Shown here: positions 7,870-19,228 of the stretch, one piece after another | Layout of the letters: each line of letters begins with the position of its first letter | How positions within the stretch are numbered: the stretch's first letter is position 1 | Assembly: GCF_013155545.1 (NCBI RefSeq) | Contig: NZ_JABJVV010000027.1 | Span: forward strand, 1-42,309 | Source of the DNA: Caenimonas soli | Lineage (GTDB): Bacteria > Pseudomonadota > Gammaproteobacteria > Burkholderiales > Burkholderiaceae_C | Length of the DNA stretch: 42,309 nt | Direction: 5' to 3' | Program-made: the position numbers and the translations under genes | The notes under the pieces: model-generated | Databases searched by the model: none | What the model was told of the DNA's origin: nothing | The model's input: the letters and a program-made list of their open reading frames with translations, nothing else

Positions 7870-8384
7870 TCATGCGCCCTGGGCAGCAGCTTTTGCTGCC
7901 GGCCAATCCGCTCTTCATCTGGGGCAGCCTGCTGCTCGCGCTGCTGGTCAACATGCTGCCGCTGGGCCGCGTATCGTGGATGCCCGACCTGCTGGCGCTG
8001 GTGCTGGTGTTCTGGAGCGTGCACCAGCCGCTGCGCGTGGGCATTGGCTCGGCTTTCTTCTTCGGCATCGCCATGGACGTTCACCAGGCGGCGCTGCTGG
8101 GCCAGCACGCCCTGGCTTATTCGGCCCTGAGCTTCTTCGCGATCACCATCCACCGCCGTCTGCTGTGGTTCAGCGTGCCGTCCCAGGCCGTGCAAGTGCT
8201 GCCCCTGTTCGTGGCAGCCCACGCGATCGAGCTGGCGATCCGGATGCTGGCGGGCGGTATCTTCCCCGGGATCAGCGTGCTGCTGGCCCCCGTGATCGAA
8301 TGCCTGCTTTGGCCGGTTGTGAGCGTGATCCTGCTGGCGCCCCAGCGAAGAGCCCCCGATCCGGACGAAAATCGTCCGCTATGA
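7866..8384 (+). CDS. mreD: rod shape-determining protein MreD
   Basis: This 172-residue integral membrane protein has about five hydrophobic helices, matching the MreD family in size and position. It partners MreC in the elongasome. GTG at 7866 is preferred because GGGAGG (7854-7859) stands 6 nt before it and the GTGA overlap with the mreC stop suggests coupling. ATG at 7872, two codons on, is the alternative. The conserved inner part includes LLALVLVFWSVHQP and GIAMDVHQAALLGQHALAY. The stop overlaps the mrdA start as ATGA. Confidence 0.93.
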   Translation: MIMRPGQQLLLPANPLFIWGSLLLALLVNMLPLGRVSWMPDLLALVLVFWSVHQPLRVGIGSAFFFGIAMDVHQAALLGQHALAYSALSFFAITIHRRLLWFSVPSQAVQVLPLFVAAHAIELAIRMLAGGIFPGISVLLAPVIECLLWPVVSVILLAPQRRAPDPDENRPL

Positions 8385-10423
8385 CCGAACTGCGCAACGT
8401 CGAAGCCGACCTCTCGATGTTTCGAGTGCGGATACTGGTCGCCAGCATCGTGGTGGTGGTGGCCTTCGTGTTGCTGGCCAGCCGGCTGTTCTACCTGCAG
8501 GTGGTGCGGCACAGCGACCTGCTGGAGCAGGCCGAAAGCAACCGCACCGCCATCGTGCCGATGGTGCCCAACCGCGGCCTGATTCTCGATCGCAACGGCA
8601 TCGTGCTGGCCACCAACTTCTCGGCTTACACGCTGGAGATCACGCCGGCCCGGCTGACCGGCAGCCTGGACAAGACCATCGACGAGCTGGCCCGCGTGAT
8701 CGAGATCCAGCCGCGCGACAAGCGCCGCTTTCGCAAGCTGCTCGAAGAGTCGAAGAATTTCGAATCGCTGCCGATCCGCACCAAGCTGACCGACGAGGAA
8801 GTCGCCCGCTTCACTGCGCAGCGCTTCCGCTTTCCCGGCGTGGACATCAAGGCGCGGCTGTTCCGCAGCTATCCCTGGGGTGAACTCGCCAGCCACGTGA
8901 TCGGCTACATCGGCCGGATCAACCAGGCCGAAAAGAAGGTGATCGAGGATTGGCCCGAGCAGGAGCAGGGCAACTACCGCGGCACCGAATACATCGGCAA
9001 GCTGGGCGTGGAGCAGAGCTACGAAAAGGAGCTGCACGGCATCACCGGCGTGGAGCAGGTGGAAACCTCGGCCGGTGGCCGCGCCGTGCGAAAACTCGAC
9101 ACCAGCCCCGCCACTCCCGGCAACACCGTGATGCTGGCGCTGGACATCAAGCTGCAGAAGCTGATCGAGGACATGTACGGCGACCGGCGCGGCGCCCTGG
9201 TGGCGCTGGACCCCAAGACGGGCGAGGTGCTGGCGTTCGTGAGCAAGCCCACCTTCGATCCCAACCTGTTCGTCGACGGCATCGACAGCGAGAGCTGGCA
9301 GCTGCTCAACGAATCCATCGAGAAGCCCCTGCTCAACCGGGCCATGCGCGGCACCTACCCGCCGGGCTCCACCTACAAGCCTTTCATGGCGATGGCGGCG
9401 CTGCAGACCGGCAAGCGCGCGGCGTCGCAGGTGATCCACGACGGCGGCTCCTGGAGCTTCGGCGGCCACGTGTTCCGCAGCCACGGCGACCACGGCCTGG
9501 GCGCGGTGGACATGCACGTCAGCATCGTGAAATCCAGCAACGTGTACTACTACTCGCTGGCCAACGAGATGGGCGTGGACGCCATCCACGACTTCATGAA
9601 GCCGCTGGGCTTCGGCCAGTACACCGGCATCGACCTGCAGGGCGAACTGCGCGGTATCCTGCCCAGCCAGGAGTGGAAGCGCAATTACTACAAGCGCCCC
9701 GAGCAGAAAAAATGGTTTGGCGGCGAGACCATTTCGCTGGGCATCGGCCAGGGCTACAACAGCTTCACCATGCTGCAGCTGGCGCAGGCCACGGCCACCC
9801 TGGTCAACAACGGCGTCAAGCACAAGCCGCGCATCGTCGTCGCCACCCAGGATGCGATCACCCGGGCCAAGGTGCCGATGCCGGCGCAACCGCCGGAGAA
9901 TCTGGGCTTCAAGCCCGAACATGTGGCGATCGTGCGCAAGGCCATGGTCGCCGTGACGCAGGAAGGAACCTCGGCGCGCGTGTTCGCGGGCGCCGGCTAC
10001 CTGTCCGGCGGCAAGACCGGCACGGCCCAGGCGGTGACCATCGGGCAGAAGGAAAAGTACAACGCCGGCAAGCTGGAAGAACACCAGCGCGACCACGCCC
10101 TGTACATCGCCTTCGCGCCGGCCGACGACCCGAAGATCGCCATTGCCGCCGTCGTCGAGAACGCCGGGTTCGGCGCAGCCTCGGCCGCGCCGATCACGCG
10201 GCGGATCTTCGACTACTGGCTGATGGGCCTGTACCCCACCGAGGAAGACCTGGCGGCGGTGAAGAAGGGCCAGGCCGGCCCGCCCATCGGCAAGCCGCGC
10301 AATGCCGCGGAAGTGGCCTGGCCGCCGGGTGGCGCGGCTGCGGGCGCCGCGCCCGCGTCCTCCGCGTCGGCCCCGCAAGCGGTCGTGCCCGCGGCCGCCA
10401 CCGTCAAGACGGCTTCGCCTTAA
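8381..10423 (+). CDS. mrdA: penicillin-binding protein 2 (elongation transpeptidase)
   Basis: The 680-residue class B PBP cross-links peptidoglycan during cell elongation. It has one membrane helix (about residues 18-36), a dimerisation/pedestal domain, then the transpeptidase domain with STYK (catalytic Ser330), SSN at 385-387 and KTG in SGGKTGTAQ. ATG 8381 overlaps the mreD stop (ATGA). The frame is open upstream but inside mreD. The last 40 or so residues are Ala/Pro-rich low complexity, likely disordered. rodA, the glycosyltransferase partner often next in this cluster, does not follow. The 3' end overlaps the convergent yheT gene by 20 bp. Confidence 0.96.
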   Translation: MTELRNVEADLSMFRVRILVASIVVVVAFVLLASRLFYLQVVRHSDLLEQAESNRTAIVPMVPNRGLILDRNGIVLATNFSAYTLEITPARLTGSLDKTIDELARVIEIQPRDKRRFRKLLEESKNFESLPIRTKLTDEEVARFTAQRFRFPGVDIKARLFRSYPWGELASHVIGYIGRINQAEKKVIEDWPEQEQGNYRGTEYIGKLGVEQSYEKELHGITGVEQVETSAGGRAVRKLDTSPATPGNTVMLALDIKLQKLIEDMYGDRRGALVALDPKTGEVLAFVSKPTFDPNLFVDGIDSESWQLLNESIEKPLLNRAMRGTYPPGSTYKPFMAMAALQTGKRAASQVIHDGGSWSFGGHVFRSHGDHGLGAVDMHVSIVKSSNVYYYSLANEMGVDAIHDFMKPLGFGQYTGIDLQGELRGILPSQEWKRNYYKRPEQKKWFGGETISLGIGQGYNSFTMLQLAQATATLVNNGVKHKPRIVVATQDAITRAKVPMPAQPPENLGFKPEHVAIVRKAMVAVTQEGTSARVFAGAGYLSGGKTGTAQAVTIGQKEKYNAGKLEEHQRDHALYIAFAPADDPKIAIAAVVENAGFGAASAAPITRRIFDYWLMGLYPTEEDLAAVKKGQAGPPIGKPRNAAEVAWPPGGAAAGAAPASSASAPQAVVPAAATVKTASP

Positions 10424-11405
10424 GCCCCTCCTGCAAGCCGGCGGCTTCGAGCAACCAGCTGCCGACTTCCTCGGGCATTGTTCTGACGTGCCCCGGCAGG
10501 CGCCCGTCCGGAAATCCCACGTGGCCGCCGCCGGCCGGCTGCCACAGCGTCACGTTCGGCCCGACCTCCTGTTGCAAAGGCAGGCTCGCCGCCGGCACGA
10601 ACGGGTCGTTCAGCGCGTTGAGTGCCAACGCCGGTATGCGGATGCGGTGCAGGTGGGCTTTGGCCGATGCGCGCGCGTAGTAGTCATCGGCGCTGGTAAA
10701 GCCATGCACCGGCGCGGTGAAGATGTCGTCGAACTGGTAGAGATCGCGTGCCGCCATCAGCTTGGCCGCGTCGAACAGGCCCGGGTGCTGCTTCAGTTTC
10801 GCCAAGGCCTTGGGCTTCATGCTGCGCAGGAACATGGTGGTGTAGACCAGCCGGTTGAAGCCGCGCCCGATGGCGACCGAGCCGGCTGCCAAATCCAGCG
10901 GAGAGCAGATCGAAGCCACCGCGTTGGCGTACCTGGCCGCTTGCGCGCCTGCCTCGCCGGCCCAGCGCATCAGCGCATTGCCGCCCAGTGACACGCCGAC
11001 GGCGATCAGCGGGCCGCCGTGCTGCTCGCGCAGGCGGGCCAGGATCCAGCCGATCTCTTCGTAGTCGCCGGAGTGGTAGGCCCGAGGCCCCTGGTTCAAC
11101 TCTCCGCTGCAGCCGCGGAAGTGCGGCACCACATAGGCCAGCCCGCGTTCAGCGGCGAAGTCGGCAAAGGCCTCGGCGTAGTGGCTGCGCGACGAACCCT
11201 CCAGGCCGTGGAACAGGACCAGCAGCGGCGCTTGCGGAGGTGCCTTGCGCTCCAGCCAATCCAGATCGACGAAGTCGCCGTCGGGCGTGGCCCAGCGTTC
11301 GCGCCGGAATTGCGGATGCTCACCGAACACCCGGCGCGCGTAGAGTGCCGGCCAGATGGTCTGCAGGTTGCCGCCGGGCAACCACCAGGGCGCGCGATAG
11401 TTCAA
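10404..11405 (-). CDS. YheT/EMB8-type alpha/beta hydrolase
   Basis: The 333-residue alpha/beta hydrolase belongs to the YheT (AB-hydrolase 4) family, predicted serine esterases of uncertain natural substrate. Motifs are LLVLFHGLEGSS (oxyanion-loop strand), GVSLGGN (nucleophile Ser139), LNALNDPFVP (acid) and GGGHVGF (catalytic His). The family-typical start N-Y-R-A-P-WWLPGGNLQTIWPAL begins at a TTG (11405) that overlaps the preceding stop as TTGA. I therefore take TTG as the start, translated by coupling. The frame is open further upstream, but that part is out of register with the family and lies inside the NTF2-like gene. Confidence 0.9.
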   Translation of the reverse strand: MNYRAPWWLPGGNLQTIWPALYARRVFGEHPQFRRERWATPDGDFVDLDWLERKAPPQAPLLVLFHGLEGSSRSHYAEAFADFAAERGLAYVVPHFRGCSGELNQGPRAYHSGDYEEIGWILARLREQHGGPLIAVGVSLGGNALMRWAGEAGAQAARYANAVASICSPLDLAAGSVAIGRGFNRLVYTTMFLRSMKPKALAKLKQHPGLFDAAKLMAARDLYQFDDIFTAPVHGFTSADDYYARASAKAHLHRIRIPALALNALNDPFVPAASLPLQQEVGPNVTLWQPAGGGHVGFPDGRLPGHVRTMPEEVGSWLLEAAGLQEGLKAKPS

Positions 11406-11854
11406 TGCAGGACCTGCGGGTTGCCCGAGACTTCCTGGATTTCGCTGTTGGTTCCCGGGCTCGCATGGTGCGCGACCATGCGCCAGCCCTGCGCCGTGCG
11501 GTGATAGACGTTGGTGGCGATGACCCAGGCTTGGGCGGGGCCGTCCGGGCCGAGCACTTCCACTTTCTCCAGCACGTTGTGCACGGCGCTGCCCACCGCC
11601 TGGGTCTTGCGGGCGCGCTCCGGCCAGGCGCGGATGCTGCCATTGCTGAACATCGCTTCGAAGGTGGCACGGATGGCCATGGCGCCGATCACACGAGGCC
11701 CGCCGGGGTGGATGCAGACGATGTCGTCCTCGTCCGCCCAGCAGGCCATGAGCTTGTCGATGTCGCCGTTCTGCAGCGCTTGATAGAACGCAGCCTCGAT
11801 GTCGTCTGCGTTGCCTTCGAGGTTGGCGGCCTGGAGTTTGGTTTTCTTGCGCAT
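11402..11854 (-). CDS. NTF2-like (SnoaL/DUF4440-type) protein
   Basis: This is a 150-residue cone-shaped NTF2-superfamily protein. The visible pattern is AAFYQALQNGDIDKLMACWADEDDIVCIHPGG, then an AFEAMF-like helix, a VWVIATNVYHRT-like strand and WRMVAHHASP. This is the SgcJ/EcaC/YybH style of small ketosteroid-isomerase-like proteins. Members bind or isomerise small hydrophobic molecules, and no substrate can be inferred here. It is encoded just upstream of the YheT hydrolase with overlapping stop and start, so the two are probably co-translated. Confidence 0.85.
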   Translation of the reverse strand: MRKKTKLQAANLEGNADDIEAAFYQALQNGDIDKLMACWADEDDIVCIHPGGPRVIGAMAIRATFEAMFSNGSIRAWPERARKTQAVGSAVHNVLEKVEVLGPDGPAQAWVIATNVYHRTAQGWRMVAHHASPGTNSEIQEVSGNPQVLH

Positions 11855-11893
11855 GAAGCTGGGGCGGTTCCTGGGGCCGATTCTGCCGTGGAT

Positions 11894-12637
11894 TCAGCGA
11901 TGGAGCCACTGCCGCACCGCGGCATGCAGATCGCCCTGGGCCGCGTGCCAGACAGTCTCGGGCGCCGCGATATGGATGCCGGGTGGCGCCAGCTGCAAAG
12001 CCACGGCCACGAACTGCGCCACTTTGGCGGCCCGCACCGGCTGTTCGCTGCTGGGCACCATGTACTTGAAGATGGACAGCATCCAGTGTGCCAATCCCGC
12101 CAGCAGTCCCGCGGCGGGCGCGGGTGCTGGCTTCTGGGCCGAGCGCACGATCAGCAGCCGATCGAAGCCCAGCGCCGCCACGGCCTGCTCATCCAGGCCG
12201 GCAAGGCCGCGCTTCAAGGCCTCGGGCAGCCTGCCCTGGACATGCGGCAGCACCACGGCCAGCGTGCTGGCCCCGCTGCGCCGCATCCACTGCGCCACTT
12301 CGAGCAGTTGCTCGGGCTGGGGCGTCCACAGCGCCCGCTCGCGGTCGTAGAACAGGCGCGGCGGATCGAACAGGATGATGCCCAGATCGGCCGCCGCGGC
12401 CGGCCATTGCGCCGGCGAGCCCTCGGCCACCACGGTGGCCGTGACGCCGCGCAACCCGGCCTTGATGGGCTCGCGCGCCAGGACCTGCGCGCATTCGAAC
12501 TGGTGCAGGCCCACCAGGCGGCGCAGCACTTCATTGCCCAGCACGCCGGTGGCGCCGGCGATCACCAGCCGCGGCTTGCGCCTGGGCGGGCTGGACGCCT
12601 GGGCGCCGCGCAACACTTGAAACGGCTCTGCGTGCAT
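11894..12637 (-). CDS. NAD(P)-binding Rossmann-fold protein
   Basis: The 247-residue protein is of the NAD(P)H-binding/atypical short-chain dehydrogenase kind. RLVIAGATGVLGNEVLRRLVG near residues 22-42 contains the GxxGxxG dinucleotide loop. LGFDRLLIVRSAQ and a C-terminal helical half follow, as in YwnB/NmrA-like and oxidoreductase HTATIP2-like proteins. No YxxxK active site is evident, so it may be regulatory rather than catalytic. ATG 12637 is chosen. The frame is open to 12766, but that would run into lemA. It is divergent from lemA across 45 bp and probably leads the three-gene minus-strand set ending in yheT. Confidence 0.8.
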   Translation of the reverse strand: MHAEPFQVLRGAQASSPPRRKPRLVIAGATGVLGNEVLRRLVGLHQFECAQVLAREPIKAGLRGVTATVVAEGSPAQWPAAAADLGIILFDPPRLFYDRERALWTPQPEQLLEVAQWMRRSGASTLAVVLPHVQGRLPEALKRGLAGLDEQAVAALGFDRLLIVRSAQKPAPAPAAGLLAGLAHWMLSIFKYMVPSSEQPVRAAKVAQFVAVALQLAPPGIHIAAPETVWHAAQGDLHAAVRQWLHR

Positions 12638-12682
12638 CCTATATATGCTACCGTTGCTTTTCTTCCTCGAAGGAACAAACAC

Positions 12683-13273
12683 ATGAAGCGTTGGTTTCTC
12701 ATGCTCGTGGTGGCGCTGTCGCTCACCGGTTGCGGCTACAACGATTTCCAGCGGCTGGACGAGCAAAGCAAATCGGCCTGGAGCGAAGTGCTCAATCAGT
12801 ACCAGCGCCGCGCCGACCTGGTCCCCAACATCGTGGCCACGGTCAAGGGCGAGGCCAACTTCGAGCAGGAAACGCTCACCAAAGTCGTGGAAGCGCGGGC
12901 CAAGGCGACGTCGATGCAGGTGACGCCCGAGACGCTGAACAACCCCGAGGCCTTCGCCAAGTTCCAGCAGGCGCAGGGCGAACTCTCGGGCGCGTTGAGC
13001 CGCCTGATGGTGACCGTCGAACGCTACCCCGACCTGAAAGCCAACCAGGGCTTCCGCGACCTGCGGGTGCAGTTGGAAGGAACGGAGAACCGCATCACGG
13101 TTGCGCGCAACCGCTACATCCAGACGGTGCAGGAGTACAACGTGCTGGCGCGCAGCTTCCCCACCAACCTGACGGGCATGGTGTTCGGCTACAAGCCCAA
13201 GGCCAACTTCACGGTGCAGAACGAAACCCAGATCTCGACGCCGCCGCAGGTGGACTTCGGCACCAAGAAATAA
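12683..13273 (+). CDS. lemA: LemA family lipoprotein
   Basis: The 196-residue protein starts MKRWFLMLVVALSLTGCGYN. This is a signal peptide with lipobox LTGC, so the mature protein probably carries a lipid on Cys17. The rest is the helical LemA fold: LNQYQRRADLVPNIVATVKG, a long helix pair, ERYPDLKANQGFRDLRVQLEGTENRI and ARNRYIQTVQEYN, all hallmark blocks. The role of LemA in bacteria is unknown beyond repeated linkage with TPM-domain proteins, as seen here. AAGGAA lies 7 nt before the ATG. It is the first gene of a three-gene set. Confidence 0.92.
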   Translation: MKRWFLMLVVALSLTGCGYNDFQRLDEQSKSAWSEVLNQYQRRADLVPNIVATVKGEANFEQETLTKVVEARAKATSMQVTPETLNNPEAFAKFQQAQGELSGALSRLMVTVERYPDLKANQGFRDLRVQLEGTENRITVARNRYIQTVQEYNVLARSFPTNLTGMVFGYKPKANFTVQNETQISTPPQVDFGTKK

Positions 13274-13279
13274 GCGCCG

Positions 13280-14182
13280 ATGGCCGTCTTGTCACGCGCC
13301 ATCATCACGCTGTGGGCCCTCTTCTGGTTCGGCTGGGCCGGGGCCCAGGGCGTGCTGCCCGTTCCCCCGCTGTCGGCCCTGGTGATCGACCAGACTGGCA
13401 CGCTCGATGCCATCCAGCTCAAGGGCCTGCAGGACAAGCTGACGGCCTTCGAGCAGAAGAAGGGCACGCAGATCGCGGTTCTGATGGTGCCCACCACACA
13501 GCCCGAGGACATCGCCAGCTACGCCAACCGCGTGGGCAATGCCTGGAAGATCGGGCGCAAGGACGTGGGCGACGGTGTCCTGGTGGTGGTGGCCAAGGAC
13601 GACCGCAAGGTTCGCATCGAGGTCGCCAAGACGCTGGAAGGCGCGATCCCCGACCTGGCGGCCAAGCAGATCATCGACGAAGCCATCACACCCAACTTTC
13701 GCAAGCAGGACTTTGCAGCGGGCCTGCACGCAGCCGTTGACCAGCTGAGCGCCCGCATCACGGGCGAGGCGTTGCCCGCGCCCAAGGCTCCCGCGCAACG
13801 CAACCCCCAGGGCTTCGACTGGATGGACCTGGGCATCCTGCTGTTCATCGCCGTGCCCGTGGTCGGCGGGATGCTGCGCGGCATCTTCGGGCGCAAGCTC
13901 GGCGCCTTGGTCACCGGTGGCGGCGTCGGCGCCGTGGCCCTCTTCATCACCTCCAGCCTGGTCGTGGCCGCCATCGCCGCCTTCGTGGCGCTGCTGTTCT
14001 CGATGCTGTCGGGCGGCGGATTCGGCTCGCGCCGCGGCGGCCTGGGCGGCGGGCCCTTCATCGGGGGCTGGGGCGGTGGCAGTGGCGGCGGCAGTTGGGG
14101 CGGTGGTGGCGGAGGCGGTGGCTGGAGCGGCTCCGGCGGTGGCGGCGATTTTGGGGGCGGTGGCGCCTCGGGGGACTGGTAA
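13280..14182 (+). CDS. TPM-domain membrane protein, YgcG family
   Basis: The 300-residue protein has a signal peptide (cut near AGAQG), a periplasmic TPM domain (about 30-165: LVIDQTGTLD, IAVLMVPTT, GRKDVGDGVLVVVAKDDRKVRIEV), and two to three membrane segments (about 180-250). It ends in a Gly/Ser/Trp-rich tail GGGGASGDW typical of YgcG proteins. TPM domains have been described as phosphatases in plants, but the bacterial role is unsettled. The gene starts 6 bp after lemA, and its stop overlaps the start of a second TPM gene (TAATG). Confidence 0.9.
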   Translation: MAVLSRAIITLWALFWFGWAGAQGVLPVPPLSALVIDQTGTLDAIQLKGLQDKLTAFEQKKGTQIAVLMVPTTQPEDIASYANRVGNAWKIGRKDVGDGVLVVVAKDDRKVRIEVAKTLEGAIPDLAAKQIIDEAITPNFRKQDFAAGLHAAVDQLSARITGEALPAPKAPAQRNPQGFDWMDLGILLFIAVPVVGGMLRGIFGRKLGALVTGGGVGAVALFITSSLVVAAIAAFVALLFSMLSGGGFGSRRGGLGGGPFIGGWGGGSGGGSWGGGGGGGGWSGSGGGGDFGGGGASGDW

Positions 14183-14709
14183 TGGCGCAAGCAAGGAACT
14201 GGCGACGCACGCTCGGCCGGATACTGCGGCACCGCTGGCTGGACGAATCCGACGCCGCCAAGGCGATCCCGCCCGATCTGCTGGAGCGGCTGGCGCGCCG
14301 CGTCGCCGCCAGCGAAAAGCGCCACAGTGGCGAGATCCGCATCTACGTCGAAGCCGGCCTGCCCATGAGCTACCTGCTGCGCGATGCGACGCCGCGTGAA
14401 CGGGCGCTGGCGATTTTCGGCAAGCTCCGGGTCTGGGACACCGAGCACAACAATGGCGTCCTCATCTACCTCTTGCTGGCCGAGCACGCGATCGAGATCG
14501 TTGCCGACCGCGGCTTGAGCAGCCGGGTCGATCCGGGCGAGTGGCAGCGCATCGTCCAGCGCATGGGCTCGGCCTTCCACGAAGGCCGGTTCGAGGACGG
14601 GTTGACCCAGGCACTCGCGGAAGTCTCGGCACTGCTCGTCGCCCATTTCCCGCTGGCGCAGGACGAGACCAATCCCAACGAATTGCCGGACCAGCCGGTG
14701 ATGGGCTAG
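14182..14709 (+). CDS. second TPM-domain protein, soluble form
   Basis: The 175-residue protein lacks a signal peptide or clear membrane helix. It carries a TPM domain: ASEKRHSGEIRIYVEAGLPMSYLLRDATPRERAL, LRVWDTEHNNGVLIYLLLAEHAIEIVADRGLSSRV and QALAEVSALLVAHFP. It is the shorter partner usually encoded after lemA and the Gly-rich TPM gene. ATG 14182 overlaps the previous stop, which argues against the longer upstream open frame. A strong hairpin terminator follows 11 bp after the stop. Confidence 0.9.
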   Translation: MAQARNWRRTLGRILRHRWLDESDAAKAIPPDLLERLARRVAASEKRHSGEIRIYVEAGLPMSYLLRDATPRERALAIFGKLRVWDTEHNNGVLIYLLLAEHAIEIVADRGLSSRVDPGEWQRIVQRMGSAFHEGRFEDGLTQALAEVSALLVAHFPLAQDETNPNELPDQPVMG

Positions 14710-14720
14710 CCGCAAAAAAT

Positions 14721-14750
14721 AAAACCCCCGCGCTTGCACGTGGGGGTTTT
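14721..14750. terminator. bidirectional intrinsic terminator between the lemA set and the atp operon
   Basis: AAAACCCCCGCG (14721-14732), loop CTTGCA, then CGTGGGGGTTTT (14739-14750): a 12-pair stem with one G-U pair. On the minus strand the stem is followed by TTTTATTTTTTG, a strong U-tract for ending the ATP synthase transcript. On the plus strand a shorter TTTT follows for the lemA-TPM transcript. It is the only clear terminator at any convergent gene pair in the window. Confidence 0.85.
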
Positions 14751-14811
14751 GAGGTGCGGTTGCCCGCAGGCGCGGCGAGGGCCGCTTGCTTCGTCTTCTT
14801 AACCGATCAAA

Positions 14812-15228
14812 TTACTTCTTTTGCCTGTATTTGCGCAGTGCCGCGATCTGGGCGGCCATGACGGCCAGCTCCGATTGTGCCTTAGCAATGTCGAGTTCGC
14901 CCTTGGCGTTGCGCAGGGCTTCTTCTGCAGCAGCCTTGGCGGTGTTGGCCTTCTCTTCATCGAGGTCCTTGCCGCGGATGGCGGTGTCGGACAGAACGGT
15001 GACGCAGTTGGGCTGCACTTCGAGCACGCCGCCGGCCACGAAGACGAATTCCTCGGAGCCGTCGGCCTTCTCGATGCGCACCGAGCCGGGCTTGATGCGC
15101 GTGATCAGCGGCGTGTGGCGCGGGTAGATGCCCAGTTCGCCGGCCTCGCCGGGCAGGGCAACGAAGCGTGCCTCGCCCGAGAAGATCGACTCCTCGGCAC
15201 TCACGACATCGACATGAATGGTATTCAT
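14812..15228 (-). CDS. atpC: ATP synthase F1 epsilon subunit
   Basis: The 138-residue subunit couples gamma rotation to the ring and inhibits ATP hydrolysis. The N-terminal beta-sandwich contains IHVDVVSAEESIFSGEARFVALPGEAGELGIYPRHTPL. The C-terminal helical hairpin runs ANTAKAAAEEALRNAKGELDIAKAQSEL. Length is typical. It is the last gene of the operon, 6 bp after atpD, and transcription probably ends at the hairpin at 14721-14750. Confidence 0.97.
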   Translation of the reverse strand: MNTIHVDVVSAEESIFSGEARFVALPGEAGELGIYPRHTPLITRIKPGSVRIEKADGSEEFVFVAGGVLEVQPNCVTVLSDTAIRGKDLDEEKANTAKAAAEEALRNAKGELDIAKAQSELAVMAAQIAALRKYRQKK

Positions 15229-15234
15229 GGCGAA

Positions 15235-16662
<1,428 letters not shown>

Positions 16663-16687
16663 GTTGCTCTCCAAATTAATCTCTAAA

Positions 16688-17554
16688 TCAGACCGCCGCG
16701 GCCCCAGCCACGATCTCCGAAAGCTCTTTCGTGATCGCCGCCTGGCGCGTCTTGTTGTAGACCAGCTTGAGTTCGGCAATCACATTGCCGGCGTTGTCGG
16801 TCGCGGCCTTCATGGCCACCATGCGCGCCGATTGCTCGGACGCCATGTTCTCGGCAACGGCCTGGTAGACCAGTGCTTCCACGTAGCGCAGCAGCAGTTC
16901 GTCGATGACGCTCTGCGCATCCGGCTCGTAGATGTAGTCCCAGCCGGGCTCGCCCTCGTCCGCCTTGAACGACTCGGCCGTGAGCGGCAGCAATTGCTCG
17001 ACCACCGGCTCCTGGCGCATCGTGTTGATGAACTTGGTGTACGACAGGTACACCGCGCTCACCTTGCCTTCGGCATACGCGTCCAGAAGCACCTTCACCG
17101 GGCCGATCAGCTTGTCCAGGTGCGGCGTGTCGCCCAGCTGGGTGACATGCGAAACCACCTTGGCGCCGATGCGGTTCAGGAACCCCAGGCCCTTGTTGCC
17201 GATCGCCACGGCGTGCGAATCCAGGCCCGCGCCCTGCAGCTCGCGCAGCTTGGTCGTGACCATGCGCAGCACGTTGGTGTTCATGCCGCCGCACAGGCCC
17301 TTGTCGGTCGTGACCACGATGAAGCCCGCCGTCTTCGCGTCGTTCAGTTTCATGAACGGGTGCGTGTACTCCGGGTTGGCCTTGCCGAGGTTGGCGGCGA
17401 TGTTGCGCACCTTGTCGCTGTAGGGCCGGGCATGGCGCATCCGCTCCTGCGCCTTGCGCATCTTGGAGGCGGCCACCATTTCCATGGCCTTGGTGATCTT
17501 CTTGGTGTTCTCCACCGATTTGATCTTGCCCCGAATCTCTTTACCTGCAGCCAC
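16688..17554 (-). CDS. atpG: ATP synthase F1 gamma subunit
   Basis: The 288-residue central-shaft subunit has the expected termini: MAAGKEIRGKIKSVENTKKITKAMEMVAASKMRKAQ (long N-terminal helix) and the C-terminal helix with NVIAELKLVYNKTRQAAITKELSEIVAGAAAV. TDKGLCGGMNTN in the Rossmann-like part is the usual signature. It lies between atpA and atpD with 24-25 bp gaps, the standard order. Confidence 0.98.
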   Translation of the reverse strand: MAAGKEIRGKIKSVENTKKITKAMEMVAASKMRKAQERMRHARPYSDKVRNIAANLGKANPEYTHPFMKLNDAKTAGFIVVTTDKGLCGGMNTNVLRMVTTKLRELQGAGLDSHAVAIGNKGLGFLNRIGAKVVSHVTQLGDTPHLDKLIGPVKVLLDAYAEGKVSAVYLSYTKFINTMRQEPVVEQLLPLTAESFKADEGEPGWDYIYEPDAQSVIDELLLRYVEALVYQAVAENMASEQSARMVAMKAATDNAGNVIAELKLVYNKTRQAAITKELSEIVAGAAAV

Positions 17555-17578
17555 GTTGGCTCCTGTTAATTCAGAGAC

Positions 17579-19192
<1,614 letters not shown>

Positions 19193-19228
19193 GACTCTTT
19201 CCTTTCTAGGGGGTTAGTCCGACGGCGT

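Noticed and set aside
8117..10378. A 753-codon open frame antisense to mrdA and mreD
   Set aside because: Same shadow effect of high GC third positions; no Shine-Dalgarno or family resemblance.
10404..11909. A single 501-codon frame that would fuse an N-terminal extension to the YheT hydrolase
   Set aside because: The extra part lies over the NTF2-like gene in another frame. The hydrolase family starts at the TTG overlapping that gene's stop.
14040..14180. The Gly-rich repeat of the first TPM gene as a slippage artefact or repeat element
   Set aside because: Gly/Trp/Ser-rich tails ending in GGGGASGxW are normal for this family.
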